Source of the DNA: Stenotrophomonas sp. 364
GTDB lineage: Bacteria > Pseudomonadota > Gammaproteobacteria > Xanthomonadales > Xanthomonadaceae
Direction: 5' to 3'
DNA length: 64,000 nt
Assembly (NCBI RefSeq): GCF_009832905.1
Contig: NZ_CP047135.1
Span: forward strand, 660,001 to 724,000
Positions 8,671-18,697 of this stretch are shown here, piece after piece (within the stretch, counting starts at the first letter, position 1; each line of letters opens with the position of its first letter). A model generated the notes under the pieces. It was not told the origin of the DNA. It saw only the letters and a program-made list of their open reading frames with translations, and ran no database searches. A program made the position numbers and the translations under genes.

Positions 8671-9180
8671 ATGTCCGCGAACGTGCCCGAATTGCTGGAT
8701 GCTTGGCGGATGGTCGCAGCACGCAGGTGCTTCGACGGCCAGGTGAATCTAGCTGAATTGACCCGCCTGCAAGGGCTTGTTGCCGATACCGAAGGTCAGT
8801 GCACCTATGCACTGGAATTCGCGCACGACGACATCCTGCGGGTATCCTATGTTGAACTGACCATCGAAACCGCGTTGCCGCTGATCTGTCAGCGCAGCCT
8901 GCAGCGCTTCCTGCTGCCGGTCTCGATGGTGCAGCGGCTCGGCCTGATCCGCAGCGAAGAGGAAGAATCCTCGTTGCCGGAAGGGTACGAACCGTGGCTG
9001 GTGCCCGAAGACGGCATGCTGCGACCGCTGGAACTGGTCGAGGACGAACTGGTCCTGGCCGTGCCCGTTGTGCCGTTGTCTCCCGATGGGCAGGCAGTGG
9101 ACCGCGACTGGGCACCGACCGAAGAAGAAATCAGCAAGGCCAATCCGTTCGCGGCGTTGGCGGCACTGAAAAAACAATAG
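8671..9180 (+). CDS. yceD: YceD family protein (DUF177)
   Basis: 169-residue protein of the YceD/DUF177 family, almost always encoded directly before rpmF; members have been linked to 23S rRNA accumulation. The core CTYALEFAHDDILRVSYVEL, then CQRSLQRFLLPV, is the family pattern, and the tail KANPFAALAALKK is also conserved. I chose the ATG at 8671 (MSANVPELL), which matches family length; an in-frame ATG at 8626 would add 15 residues. Confidence 0.9.
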   Translation: MSANVPELLDAWRMVAARRCFDGQVNLAELTRLQGLVADTEGQCTYALEFAHDDILRVSYVELTIETALPLICQRSLQRFLLPVSMVQRLGLIRSEEEESSLPEGYEPWLVPEDGMLRPLELVEDELVLAVPVVPLSPDGQAVDRDWAPTEEEISKANPFAALAALKKQ

Positions 9181-9288
9181 CAGCCGGATTGTCGTCGGCG
9201 GCTGCGGCGAAAGCGAAGACTGTGCTGGGCGCTGGCGTCCTGCGCGACGAAACGACGAAGCAAAACGAACCGAGTTTGGAGCAATCCC

Positions 9289-9486
9289 ATGGCTGTGCAG
9301 AAATCCCGTGTCACCCCGTCCCGCCGCGGTATGCGCCGTGCGCATGACGCCCTGAGCGCCAAGCAGCTGTCCACCGATCCGACCACCGGTGAAGTGCATC
9401 TGCGTCACCACATCACCGCTGACGGTTTCTACCGTGGCAAGAAGGTGATTGCGACCAAGTCGAATTCGGCCGTCGAAGAAGATTGA
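9289..9486 (+). CDS. rpmF: 50S ribosomal protein L32
   Basis: 65 residues, matching L32: [20 protein letters not shown], then [14 protein letters not shown]. Part of the 50S subunit. No zinc-binding cysteines are present, as in other proteobacterial C-minus forms. It is preceded by GGAG before the ATG and followed by a strong terminator before fabH. Confidence 0.97.
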   Translation: MAVQKSRVTPSRRGMRRAHDALSAKQLSTDPTTGEVHLRHHITADGFYRGKKVIATKSNSAVEED

Positions 9487-9492
9487 TCCGTG

Positions 9493-9523
9493 AAGGCCGC
9501 TGCCCGGTCGGGCAGCGGCCTTT
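9493..9523 (+). terminator. Rho-independent terminator after rpmF
   Basis: AAGGCCGCTGCCCG GTC GGGCAGCGGCCTTT: long perfect stem with a short T-run, right after the rpmF stop. Confidence 0.8.
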
Positions 9524-9574
9524 ACTCCATTCTTCCCGGCTGTCGGTGTTGATGGCCGTGCTACAGGACATGCA

Positions 9575-10552
9575 ATGAGCAAGCGGATCTACTCGAGGAT
9601 CGCGGGCACTGGTAGCTATTTGCCCGAAAAAGTGTTGACCAACCAGGATCTGGAGAAAATGGTCGACACCACCGATGAGTGGATCCAGTCGCGAACGGGT
9701 ATCCGTGAGCGGCACATTGCAGCGGAAAACGAGACCACCAGCGACCTCGGCTACCATGCCGCGGTGCGTGCGCTGGAAGCGGCCGGTATCGACGCTTCGC
9801 AGCTGGACATGATCGTGGTGGGTACTACCACGCCCGATCTGATCTTCCCCTCCACCGCGTGCCTGATCCAGGCCAAGCTCGGTGCGAGCGGGTGCCCTGC
9901 CTTCGACGTCAACGCAGCCTGTTCTGGCTTCGTGTTCGCGTTGAGCGTGGCGGACAAATTCATTCGTTCCGGTGATGCACGCCATGTGCTGGTCATCGGT
10001 GCGGAAACCCTGACCCGGATCGTCGACTGGACCGAGCGCACTACCTGCGTGCTGTTCGGCGATGGCGCCGGCGCGGTGGTGCTGAAGGCCGACGAAGACA
10101 CCGGCATCCTGAGCACCCACCTGCATTCGGATGGCAGCAAGAAAGAGCTGCTGTGGAATCCGGTGGGCGTGTCGGCCGGTTTCGGCGAGGGCGAGAACGC
10201 CCGGGGCGCGATCCTGATGAAGGGCAACGACGTGTTCAAGTACGCGGTCAAGGCGCTGGACTCGGTCGTCGATGAAACCCTGGAAGCGAACGCGCTGACC
10301 AAGGCCGACCTGGACTGGCTGATCCCTCACCAGGCCAACCTGCGCATCATCGAAGCGACGGCCAAGCGCCTGGACATGTCGATGGAGCAGGTGGTGGTGA
10401 CGGTGGACAAGCACGGCAACACGTCGTCGGCGTCGGTGCCGATGGCGCTGGACGTGGCGATCCGGTCGGGGCGCGTCGAGCGTGGCCAGCTGCTGCTGCT
10501 GGAAGCATTCGGCGGCGGCTTCACGTGGGGTTCGGCCCTGCTGCGCTATTGA
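9575..10552 (+). CDS. fabH: Beta-ketoacyl-ACP synthase III
   Basis: Initiates fatty acid elongation by condensing an acyl-CoA with malonyl-ACP. 325 residues with the Cys-His-Asn triad: Cys116 (NAACSGF), His252 (PHQANLRI) and Asn282 (GNTSS). The glycine-rich loop [10 protein letters not shown] and the C-terminal FGGGFTWGS are intact. It lies between rpmF and fabD as in other Xanthomonadaceae. plsX, present at this spot in Escherichia coli, is absent. Confidence 0.97.
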   Translation: MSKRIYSRIAGTGSYLPEKVLTNQDLEKMVDTTDEWIQSRTGIRERHIAAENETTSDLGYHAAVRALEAAGIDASQLDMIVVGTTTPDLIFPSTACLIQAKLGASGCPAFDVNAACSGFVFALSVADKFIRSGDARHVLVIGAETLTRIVDWTERTTCVLFGDGAGAVVLKADEDTGILSTHLHSDGSKKELLWNPVGVSAGFGEGENARGAILMKGNDVFKYAVKALDSVVDETLEANALTKADLDWLIPHQANLRIIEATAKRLDMSMEQVVVTVDKHGNTSSASVPMALDVAIRSGRVERGQLLLLEAFGGGFTWGSALLRY

Positions 10553-10585
10553 TAGCACTCGTTACGACAGCGTGACGCTTTCATT

Positions 10586-10605
10586 ACGGCCCCATCAGGG
10601 GCCGT
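10586..10605 (+). other. Hairpin between fabH and the kinase-like gene
   Basis: ACGGCCCC ATCA GGGGCCGT, an 8-bp perfect stem with no T-run. Could be an attenuator or an mRNA-stabilising hairpin. Confidence 0.4.
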
Positions 10606-10626
10606 ATGCATTTCAGGAGACCTGTC

Positions 10627-11409
10627 ATGGTTGAGCCCATCGTCATTGAAGGGCAACGCGCCTGGCTGAAGCAGTACGGCGAAGGAAGCCGCGCGGTAGC
10701 CTTGGGCCTGCTCAATTTTGTTGCACACCGTTTCCAGCTCGATGCGCTGCGCCCGCCGCCGCACCGGGGCGGCGATGCCGCGAAGGAAACCGAGGCGCGC
10801 CGTCTGGGCGAGCTGGCCGCGCAGGGGGTGAACGTGCCGCACGTGATCGGCACTGGCCACGCGGCGCTGGTGCTGGAAGACAACGGCAGTTCGTTCAATA
10901 CGTGCCTGCGACAGGCCGACGCGGCCGGGCGCGACGTGCTGGTGGCGGCAGCGATGCAGGCCATCGCGGCGGCGCATGCGAAGGGGGCCTACTTTGGGCA
11001 GCCGTTGCCGCGCAACCTGACCTGGGACGGGGCGAAGGTGGGCTTCATCGATTTCGAGGAAGACCCGCTGGAGGTGATGGATCTGGCGCAGGCGCAGGCA
11101 CGCGATTGGCTGATGTTCGGCTACGGTGTGGCCAAGTATTACGAGGACCGTCCGCAGCAGTTGCAGGCGCTGATGGCGCAGGCGATGGACGGGGTGGAAG
11201 CGCCGGTGATCGCGCATGCGCACGCGGTGTCGGGGCGGCTGCAGGGGCTGGCCCGGGCGAGTCTGAAGATGGGCCGTTCGGCGCGCGCGCTGGCCCACGC
11301 GATTCTGATCGTGCATGGGGCCACGGCGCTGGGGGTGCTGATGCTGGCGGTGATCTGCTACGACTTCTTCTCCGACGGCGACCTCGACATCCTGCAGTTG
11401 TTGGTTTGA
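10627..11409 (+). CDS. Kinase-fold protein with C-terminal membrane anchor, possible pseudokinase
   Basis: 260 residues from ATG 10627, chosen because AGGAGA sits six bases upstream; an ATG at 10606 would place that site inside the gene. The fold looks like a lipopolysaccharide-kinase/Bud32-type kinase: Lys15 (AWLKQYG), Glu54 or Glu56 as the helix-C acid, a catalytic-loop segment ending in Asn130 (GQPLPRN) and Asp142 in FIDFEED as the metal-binding Asp. The catalytic-loop Asp expected five residues before Asn130 is Gln125, so activity is uncertain. A hydrophobic helix near residues 224-246 anchors the C-terminus. The gene sits inside the fatty acid cluster. Substrate unknown. Confidence 0.7.
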   Translation: MVEPIVIEGQRAWLKQYGEGSRAVALGLLNFVAHRFQLDALRPPPHRGGDAAKETEARRLGELAAQGVNVPHVIGTGHAALVLEDNGSSFNTCLRQADAAGRDVLVAAAMQAIAAAHAKGAYFGQPLPRNLTWDGAKVGFIDFEEDPLEVMDLAQAQARDWLMFGYGVAKYYEDRPQQLQALMAQAMDGVEAPVIAHAHAVSGRLQGLARASLKMGRSARALAHAILIVHGATALGVLMLAVICYDFFSDGDLDILQLLV

Positions 11410-11451
11410 TCGGGGTGGGGCCAGAGCGTTATTGCTCGCTTGGGTTGGGCC

Positions 11452-11638
11452 GGGTCGGCGTGGATGGGTTGGCGGGACACGCCGTGAATCCCGCTCCGCG
11501 GTCCGGCCCAGCCGCTGGCGGCTGGGCGTTCGAGCGCTTGCGAGGCAGTGCCTCGCAAGCAATGCGCTCTCACCCTTGGAGGCTCGTGGGCGCCATCCAT
11601 GACGCCCAACGGTCCCGCCAACCCACCCACGCCGACCC
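11452..11638. repeat. 187-bp structured inverted-repeat element
   Basis: Outer arms 11452-11478 and 11612-11638 are 27-bp inverted repeats with one mismatch. Inside are three hairpins: 11506-11527 (9-bp stem around CTGG), 11536-11560 (11-bp stem GCTTGCGAGGC) and 11587-11608 (6-bp stem TGGGCG). The whole could fold as a multi-armed cruciform or RNA. It carries no transposase. It looks like a dispersed mobile repeat or a structured RNA, but copy number cannot be judged from one window. Confidence 0.6.
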
Positions 11639-11734
11639 CCGACAGATTCCGGGCGGGCATGGGCAATCAACGGCACTTCGTCTCGGCGTTGCTGAGCCTC
11701 AGCAGAGCAGCCTGCCCGTATGGGTGAGGGGAGG

Positions 11735-11757
11735 GTAGTGCCGAGCGAAGCTCGGCA
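11735..11757 (+). repeat. SMAG-type REP palindrome
   Basis: GTAG then TGCCGAGC GAA GCTCGGCA, a perfect 8-bp stem. It lies 158 bases before fabD. Confidence 0.7.
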
Positions 11758-11915
11758 CCTCTCAAACCCACCCCAGCCCTCTCCAAGACAGTGACGGACT
11801 GCTCTGGCTCCATGCTTGCAATCGAAAGCGGCCCCGCCACATACGCGTCAGTACAGACGGAGGGCGGTATTCCCCCTTATCATTCGCCGTTCGATTTTTG
11901 CAGGCGGATGACCGC

Positions 11916-12860
11916 GTGACCGATTCCAATCTCGCATTCGTGTTCCCCGGCCAGGGCTCGCAGTCGCTGGGCATGCTCGCCGAACTGGCCGAGCTGCACC
12001 CGCAGGTCCGCGAGGCCTTCACCGAGGCCTCCGATGGCGCCGGTGTCGACCTGTGGGCGCTGTCGCAGGGCGGCCCCGAGGAAATGCTCAACCGCACCGA
12101 ATTCACCCAGCCCGCCCTGCTGGCCGCCAGCATCGGCGTCTGGCGCGTCTGGAATGCCCTCGGTGGCGCCACGCCTGCCGTGCTGGCCGGCCACAGCCTG
12201 GGCGAGTACACCGCGCTCGTTGCCGCCGGCGCCCTGACCCTGCGCGACGGTGCCCACCTGGTGCGCCTGCGTGGCCAGCTCATGCAGGAAGCCGCCCCCG
12301 CCGGCGTCGGCGCCATGGCCGCCGTCCTCGGCGCCGAAGACGCCCTGGTCCAAGAGGTCTGCGAACAGGCCGCCGGCAGCCAGGTCGTCGTGCCCGCCAA
12401 CTACAACTCGCCCGGCCAGATCGTCATCGGTGGCGACGCCGCCGCCGTCGACCGTGCCCTGGCCCTGCTCGCCGAAAAGGGCGTGCGCAAGGCCGTCAAG
12501 CTCGCCGTCAGCGTCCCCTCGCACACCCCGCTCATGCGCGAAGCCGCCAACCGCCTGGCCGAAACCATGGCCGGCCTGGACTGGCGCGCCCCCGCGCTGC
12601 CGGTCGTGCAGAACGTCGACGCCCGCATCCACGACGGCGTCGACGCCATCGCCCAGGCCCTGGTCCAGCAGCTCTACCTGCCCGTCCAGTGGACCGGGTG
12701 CGTGCAGGCGCTGGCCGCCCGTGGCGTCACCCGCGTTGCCGAGTGCGGCCCGGGCAAGGTCCTGACCGGATTGATCAAGCGCATCGACAAATCGCTGGAC
12801 GCGCGCACACTGTCCACGCCCGCCGATTTCGAGGCAGCCCGCGAAAGCTGGGCCGCCTGA
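11916..12860 (+). CDS. fabD: Malonyl-CoA:ACP transacylase
   Basis: Transfers malonyl from CoA to ACP. 314 residues when read from GTG 11916, which has AGGCGGA seven bases upstream; a TTG at 11898 is possible but adds residues not seen in the family. Ser94 in GHSLGEY is the nucleophile, His203 (PSHTPLM) the partner, and the N-terminal VFPGQGSQ is intact. First of the contiguous fabD-fabG-acpP-fabF genes. Confidence 0.95.
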   Translation: MTDSNLAFVFPGQGSQSLGMLAELAELHPQVREAFTEASDGAGVDLWALSQGGPEEMLNRTEFTQPALLAASIGVWRVWNALGGATPAVLAGHSLGEYTALVAAGALTLRDGAHLVRLRGQLMQEAAPAGVGAMAAVLGAEDALVQEVCEQAAGSQVVVPANYNSPGQIVIGGDAAAVDRALALLAEKGVRKAVKLAVSVPSHTPLMREAANRLAETMAGLDWRAPALPVVQNVDARIHDGVDAIAQALVQQLYLPVQWTGCVQALAARGVTRVAECGPGKVLTGLIKRIDKSLDARTLSTPADFEAARESWAA

Positions 12861-12930
12861 TCCTTTGACTGGCTTCGCGTCGCCCGGCCCCGGCCTGGCG
12901 CGTGGACCGGTCCCGTTCGAGGAACTACAG

Positions 12931-13674
12931 ATGAGCAAGCCCCTTCAGGGTGAAATCGCACTGGTGACCGGCGCCAGCCGTGGCATCGGCGCCGCCATTG
13001 CCGACGCACTGGCCGCGCAGGGCGCGACCGTCATCGGCACCGCCACCACCGACGCCGGTGCCGCCGCCATCGGCGAACGCCTGGCCGCTGTGGGTGGCCA
13101 CGGCCGCGCACTGAACGTCACCGACGCCGCCGCGCTGGAGGCCGTGCTGGACGGGATCGCCAAGGAGTTTGGCGCCATCAGCATCCTGGTCAACAACGCC
13201 GGCATCACCCGCGACAACCTGCTGCTGCGCATGAAGGACGAGGACTGGCAGGCCATTCTCGACACCAACCTGACCAGCGTGTTCCGCACCTCCAAGGCGG
13301 TCATCCGCGGCATGATGAAGGCCCGCAAGGGGCGCATCATCAACATCGCCTCGGTGATCGGCGTGACCGGCAATGCCGGCCAGGCCAACTATGCCGCCGC
13401 CAAGGCCGGCATCATTGCCTTCTCCAAGTCGCTGGCCAAGGAAATCGGCTCGCGCGGCATCACCGTCAATGTGGTCGCTCCCGGCTTCATCGACACCGAC
13501 ATGACCAAGGCCCTGCCGGAAGAACAGCGCGCCGGCCTGGTCAAGACGATCGCCCTGGAACGCCTGGGTGAACCGTCCGACATCGCCAACGCGGTGGCGT
13601 TCCTGGCCGGTCCCTCGGCCAGCTACATCACCGGCGAAACCCTCCATGTGAACGGCGGCATGTACATGCCGTAA
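12931..13674 (+). CDS. fabG: 3-oxoacyl-ACP reductase
   Basis: NADPH-dependent reduction of beta-ketoacyl-ACP. 247 residues from ATG 12931, preceded by GAGGAA. Cofactor motif GASRGIG at 14-20, NNAG near 88-91, and the catalytic residues Ser141, Tyr154 and Lys158. The C-terminal GETLHVNGGMYM is typical. Confidence 0.96.
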   Translation: MSKPLQGEIALVTGASRGIGAAIADALAAQGATVIGTATTDAGAAAIGERLAAVGGHGRALNVTDAAALEAVLDGIAKEFGAISILVNNAGITRDNLLLRMKDEDWQAILDTNLTSVFRTSKAVIRGMMKARKGRIINIASVIGVTGNAGQANYAAAKAGIIAFSKSLAKEIGSRGITVNVVAPGFIDTDMTKALPEEQRAGLVKTIALERLGEPSDIANAVAFLAGPSASYITGETLHVNGGMYMP

Positions 13675-13827
13675 GCATGTGGCGCACGGATCGCGCCGCA
13701 AGTGGTTGATCTGAAAGATGTTTTGCAGCAATGCAAGGCATCGTCGGTTTCCACTACACTATCCCACGGTCATCCGACATCGGATGGCGTCATTTTTGAA
13801 CCACTACTCCATCTGGAGCGATATCCA

Positions 13828-14067
13828 ATGAGCACCATCGAAGAACGCGTCAAGAAAATCGTCGTCGAACAGCTTGGCGTCAAGGAAGAAGAAGTCACCA
13901 ACAGCGCATCGTTCGTCGATGACCTGGGCGCTGACTCGCTGGACACCGTTGAACTGGTGATGGCGCTGGAAGAAGAGTTCGAGTGCGAAATCCCGGACGA
14001 AGAAGCCGAGAAGATCAGCACCGTCCAGGCTGCAATCGACTACATCAACGCCCACGTCAAGGCTTGA
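13828..14067 (+). CDS. acpP: Acyl carrier protein
   Basis: 79-residue acidic helical carrier of growing acyl chains. Ser37 in [12 protein letters not shown] receives the phosphopantetheine arm. The ATG at 13828 gives the normal ACP start (MSTIEERV); the upstream in-frame extension is not ACP-like. A 153-base gap after fabG could hold a separate acpP promoter, as is common for this highly expressed gene. Confidence 0.97.
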   Translation: MSTIEERVKKIVVEQLGVKEEEVTNSASFVDDLGADSLDTVELVMALEEEFECEIPDEEAEKISTVQAAIDYINAHVKA

Positions 14068-14126
14068 TGTCAGGCGGCTTGCGCGCGGCGGTGGCACCCG
14101 CCCCGGCCGCGCGCGGCAATCCCATG

Positions 14127-14144
14127 GGGCCGCACTTGCGGCCC
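14127..14144 (+). terminator. Hairpin between acpP and fabF
   Basis: GGGCCGC ACTT GCGGCCC, a 7-bp perfect stem followed by only a weak T-run. It may partly terminate acpP transcripts. Confidence 0.45.
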
Positions 14145-14203
14145 TGTGCATTTGAGCGTTACACCGCGTCATACCCGTGAACCACGGGCCAGGAGAATCA
14201 GCA

Positions 14204-15466
<1,263 letters not shown>

Positions 15467-15492
15467 TCGCCGCGCAGCCGTACCCGCACCCG

Positions 15493-15511
15493 GGCCGCCA
15501 TCTTGGCGGCC
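15493..15511 (+). terminator. Hairpin after fabF
   Basis: GGCCGCCA TCT TGGCGGCC, an 8-bp perfect stem 27 bases after the fabF stop, followed by a short TTGGTGT tail. Confidence 0.5.
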
Positions 15512-15551
15512 TTGGTGTATCTGGCCCTCCCGCACCTTCCGGTTCCCCGCC

Positions 15552-16907
15552 ATGCTGCTGACCCATCCGCTGCCCGCCACCACCGACCTGCTCGCGCTGC
15601 AGCGCGTGGCGCCGTCGCGCTATCCGCTGCTGATGGAGTCCACCGCCTCGGGCACCGCGCAGGGTCGCTGGGACCTGCTGCTGATGGGCAACGGGCAGGC
15701 GCTCGCGCTGCACGCGGACGGCGTCGTGCGCGATGCCGAAGGTGTTGCCCATCCGGGCAGCTTCCTGGACGTGCTGGACGCGCAGTGGGCGGCGCTGCGC
15801 CAACCCCGCGAGGAGATCCAGCTGCCGTTCCGCGGCGGCTGGGCGCTGATGCTGGATTACGAACTGGCCGGGCAGATCGAGACGGTGCTGCAGCTGCCCG
15901 CGCGCGCCGACGGGCTGCCCGCCGCCCTGGCCCTGCGATGCCCTGCAGCGGTGCTGCACGACCGCGTGCTGGGCCAGTACCACGCTGTGTGCGAAACCGA
16001 CCACGCCGCACTGCTGCAGACCCTGTTGGCCGACCTGGACGCCGCGCGTGCGTTGCCGCCGCTGCCGGCCTGGCAGCCGCCGGCCGAGGTGGGCGAGGAT
16101 GGGCCCGCACGCTTCACCGACGGCGTGGGCAAGGTGATCGATTACCTCCGCGCCGGCGATGTGTTCCAGGTGAACCTGTCGCGGCGCTGGAATGCCCGGT
16201 TCGCCAGCACGCTGTCGCCGCAGGCGCTGTACGCGCAGTTGCGCGTGGCCAACCCGGCGCCGTTTGCCGGGCTGTTCATGGCGCAGGGCAGGGCGGTGGT
16301 CAGTTCCTCGCCGGAGCGGCTGGTGTCGGTGCATGGCGATGAGGTGCAGACCCGGCCGATCGCCGGTACCCGCCCGCGCTTTGCCGGTGACGATGACGCC
16401 GCGCGCATCCAGGAGCTGGTCGGCCACCCCAAGGAGCGCGCCGAGCACGTGATGCTGATCGACCTGGAGCGCAATGATTTGGGCCGCATCTGCACGCCCG
16501 GCAGCGTCGAGGTCGACGAGCTGATGACGGTGGAAAGCTACGCCCACGTGCACCACATCGTGAGCAACGTGCGTGGCCGCCTGCGCGCGGGCGTGAGCCC
16601 CGGCCAGGTGATCGCCGCCACCTTCCCGGGCGGCACCATCACCGGCTGCCCGAAGGTGCGCTGCATGCAGATCATCGCCGAGCTGGAACAGACCGCGCGT
16701 GGTGCCTATACCGGCGCGTTCGGCTGGCTCAACCGCGACGGCGACCTGGACCTCAACATCCTGATCCGCACGGCCGAAGTGGCCGACGCCAGTGCCACCT
16801 TCCGCACCGGTGCCGGCATCGTGGTCGATTCGGACCCGGACAAGGAACTGGACGAAACCCGCGCCAAGGCGCGTGGCCTGATGCGTGCGCTGGGCCGGCA
16901 TGACTGA
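15552..16907 (+). CDS. pabB: Aminodeoxychorismate synthase component I (PIAGT type)
   Basis: Converts chorismate to 4-amino-4-deoxychorismate for folate synthesis, with glutamine amidotransferase PabA (not in this window). 451 residues with the chorismate-binding domain: FQVNLSRRW, PERLV, the motif PIAGT at 269-273, DLERNDLGR and GGTITGCPK. E. coli PabB has PIKGT, whose lysine forms a covalent intermediate; the alanine here is the anthranilate-synthase-like form. The neighbourhood before mltG-tmk-holB is that of pabB, and no trpG or trpD lies nearby, so I call pabB rather than trpE. Confidence 0.85.
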   Translation: MLLTHPLPATTDLLALQRVAPSRYPLLMESTASGTAQGRWDLLLMGNGQALALHADGVVRDAEGVAHPGSFLDVLDAQWAALRQPREEIQLPFRGGWALMLDYELAGQIETVLQLPARADGLPAALALRCPAAVLHDRVLGQYHAVCETDHAALLQTLLADLDAARALPPLPAWQPPAEVGEDGPARFTDGVGKVIDYLRAGDVFQVNLSRRWNARFASTLSPQALYAQLRVANPAPFAGLFMAQGRAVVSSSPERLVSVHGDEVQTRPIAGTRPRFAGDDDAARIQELVGHPKERAEHVMLIDLERNDLGRICTPGSVEVDELMTVESYAHVHHIVSNVRGRLRAGVSPGQVIAATFPGGTITGCPKVRCMQIIAELEQTARGAYTGAFGWLNRDGDLDLNILIRTAEVADASATFRTGAGIVVDSDPDKELDETRAKARGLMRALGRHD

Positions 16908-16973
16908 GCCGTTTGGGCGTGTGCAGCGGTCGCGCGGTATGCTGCGCGGCGGCGAAAACCATTCGAGGTGACC

Positions 16974-18032
16974 ATGGCGGGTGCGAAACGGGGATGTCTG
17001 GCCGTGCTGGCGGTGCTGCTGTTGGGGGCATTGCTGCTGGCCGGTGCAGGGGCATGGTTCTGGCATAGCCAGCGCGGCTTCGCCGATGCGCCGTTGACCC
17101 CGGACCAGCCCAGCATGGTGATCGCCTCCGGCGACGGCCTGAACACGGTGCTCGGCAAGCTGCGTGCGGCCGGCGTGGACGAAGGCAGCGACACCCAGTG
17201 GCAGCTGCTGGCGCGCCAGCTGGATGCGGCTGGCAAGCTCAAGGTGGGTGAATACGCGCTGGACCCCAGCCTGACCCCGCGCGAGCTGCTGCTGCGCATG
17301 CGCCAGGGCCGCGTGCTGCAGCACCGGGTGACCATCGTGGAAGGCTGGAACATCCGGCAGGTCCGGGCCGCGCTCAAGCGCGCCGACCCGCTGGCGCACA
17401 CCACCGACAGCCTCGACGATGATGCCCTGATGAAGGCCATCGGCTTCCCCGGCGAACACCCGGAAGGCCGCTTCCTGCCCGAAACCTACGTGTACCAGCG
17501 CGGCGACAGCGACGTGGACGTGCTCAAGCGCGCGCACGCCGCGATGGAGAAGGAAATGACCGCAGCGTGGGACAGCCGCGCCGACGACCTGCCGCTGAAC
17601 TCGCCCTACGAACTGCTGACCTTGGCCTCGATCATCGAGAAGGAAACCGCGCTGCCCAGCGAGCGGCCGCAGATCGCTGGCGTATTCATGCGCCGGCTGA
17701 AGATCGGCATGCGCCTGCAGACCGACCCGACCGTGATCTACGGCATCGGCAGCAGCTATGACGGCAACATCCGCAAGCGCGACCTCACCACCGATACGCC
17801 GTACAACACCTACACCCGGGCCGGCCTGACCCCGACTCCGATCGCCATGCCGGGCCGCGACGCCCTGCAGGCCGCCGCGCAACCGGCCGCCGGCGATGCG
17901 CTGTACTTCGTGGCAGTGGGCGACGGCAGCGGCGCGCATGTGTTCTCGGCCAACTACACCGACCACAACGCCGCCGTGGCGCGCTACCTGCAGCAGCTGC
18001 GCCAGCAGCGCAGCCAGGCGGCGCCGCAATGA
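16974..18032 (+). CDS. mltG: Endolytic murein transglycosylase MltG (YceG)
   Basis: Inner-membrane lytic transglycosylase thought to terminate nascent glycan strands. 352 residues from ATG 16974 with GAGG five bases upstream. One N-terminal helix (residues ~8-30), a LysM-like subdomain, then the catalytic domain with Glu222 in ASIIEKETALPSE. The C-terminal YFVAVGDGSGAHVFS is conserved. Its stop overlaps the tmk start (ATGA). Confidence 0.94.
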   Translation: MAGAKRGCLAVLAVLLLGALLLAGAGAWFWHSQRGFADAPLTPDQPSMVIASGDGLNTVLGKLRAAGVDEGSDTQWQLLARQLDAAGKLKVGEYALDPSLTPRELLLRMRQGRVLQHRVTIVEGWNIRQVRAALKRADPLAHTTDSLDDDALMKAIGFPGEHPEGRFLPETYVYQRGDSDVDVLKRAHAAMEKEMTAAWDSRADDLPLNSPYELLTLASIIEKETALPSERPQIAGVFMRRLKIGMRLQTDPTVIYGIGSSYDGNIRKRDLTTDTPYNTYTRAGLTPTPIAMPGRDALQAAAQPAAGDALYFVAVGDGSGAHVFSANYTDHNAAVARYLQQLRQQRSQAAPQ

Positions 18033-18697
18033 CCGCATCGCTGCTGCGCCACCCGCGTTTGGTCAGCCTGGAAGGCGGCGAAGGCGCGGGCAAGACGACC
18101 GCCATCAATGCCATCCGCGAGGCCCTGCACGCACGTGGCCACGAGGTGCTGTTGACCCGCGAGCCCGGCGGCACGCCGCTGGCCGAGCGCATCCGCGCGC
18201 TGGTGCTTACCCCCGATGCGGAGATCGCCGCCGAGCCGCTGTCGGCCGAGGCCGAACTGCTGCTGGTGTTCGCCGCGCGGGCCCAGCACGTGCGCCAGGT
18301 GATCGAGCCAGCGCTGCGCCGCGGCTGCTACGTCGTCAGCGACCGCTTCACCGATTCCAGCTACGCCTACCAGGGCGGCGGCCGTGGCCTGGACCCGGCC
18401 TGGATCGCCGACCTCGAGCGCCGCGCCGTGGGCCTGCTGCCCGGGCTGACCCTGCTGCTGGATGTGGACGTGGCCATCGGCCGCGCCCGCGCCAATGGCC
18501 GCGATCTGTGGCCGGACCGCATCGAGAGCGAGCAGGACGATTTCTTCCAGCGCGTGCGCGCGGTATTCCGCCAGCGCGCCAGCGCCGACCCCGCCCGTTT
18601 CCGCCTGATCGACGCCAGCCAGGACCAGGCCGGCGTCTCCGCTTCGGTGGTGGCGGCGCTAGATGCCTGGCTGGCACGGGAGCCTGCCCATGAGTGA
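18029..18697 (+). CDS. tmk: Thymidylate kinase
   Basis: Phosphorylates dTMP to dTDP. 222 residues with P-loop GGEGAGKTT (16-24), the DR(Y/F) motif SDRFTDSSYAYQGGGRG and the lid region. ATG overlaps the mltG stop by four bases, and its own stop overlaps the holB start, so the three are translationally coupled. Confidence 0.96.
   Translation: MTASLLRHPRLVSLEGGEGAGKTTAINAIREALHARGHEVLLTREPGGTPLAERIRALVLTPDAEIAAEPLSAEAELLLVFAARAQHVRQVIEPALRRGCYVVSDRFTDSSYAYQGGGRGLDPAWIADLERRAVGLLPGLTLLLDVDVAIGRARANGRDLWPDRIESEQDDFFQRVRAVFRQRASADPARFRLIDASQDQAGVSASVVAALDAWLAREPAHE

Larger units (their letters stand above)
11410..11915. other. 506-bp gap between the kinase-like gene and fabD
   Basis: No convincing gene. 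It contains a large inverted-repeat element (11452-11638), a small hairpin GCTGAG/CTCAGC near 11690-11702 and one REP at 11735-11757. Any fabD promoter should lie in the last 150 bases. Confidence 0.6.

Noticed and set aside
11358..11666. 102-codon minus-strand frame over the large inverted repeat
   Set aside because: It is made of the repeat arms and hairpins; such frames arise from repeat sequence and show no protein character.
15552..16907. Anthranilate synthase TrpE instead of PabB
   Set aside because: PIAGT would fit TrpE, but length (451), position before mltG-tmk-holB and absence of trp genes favour PabB; kept as a finding.
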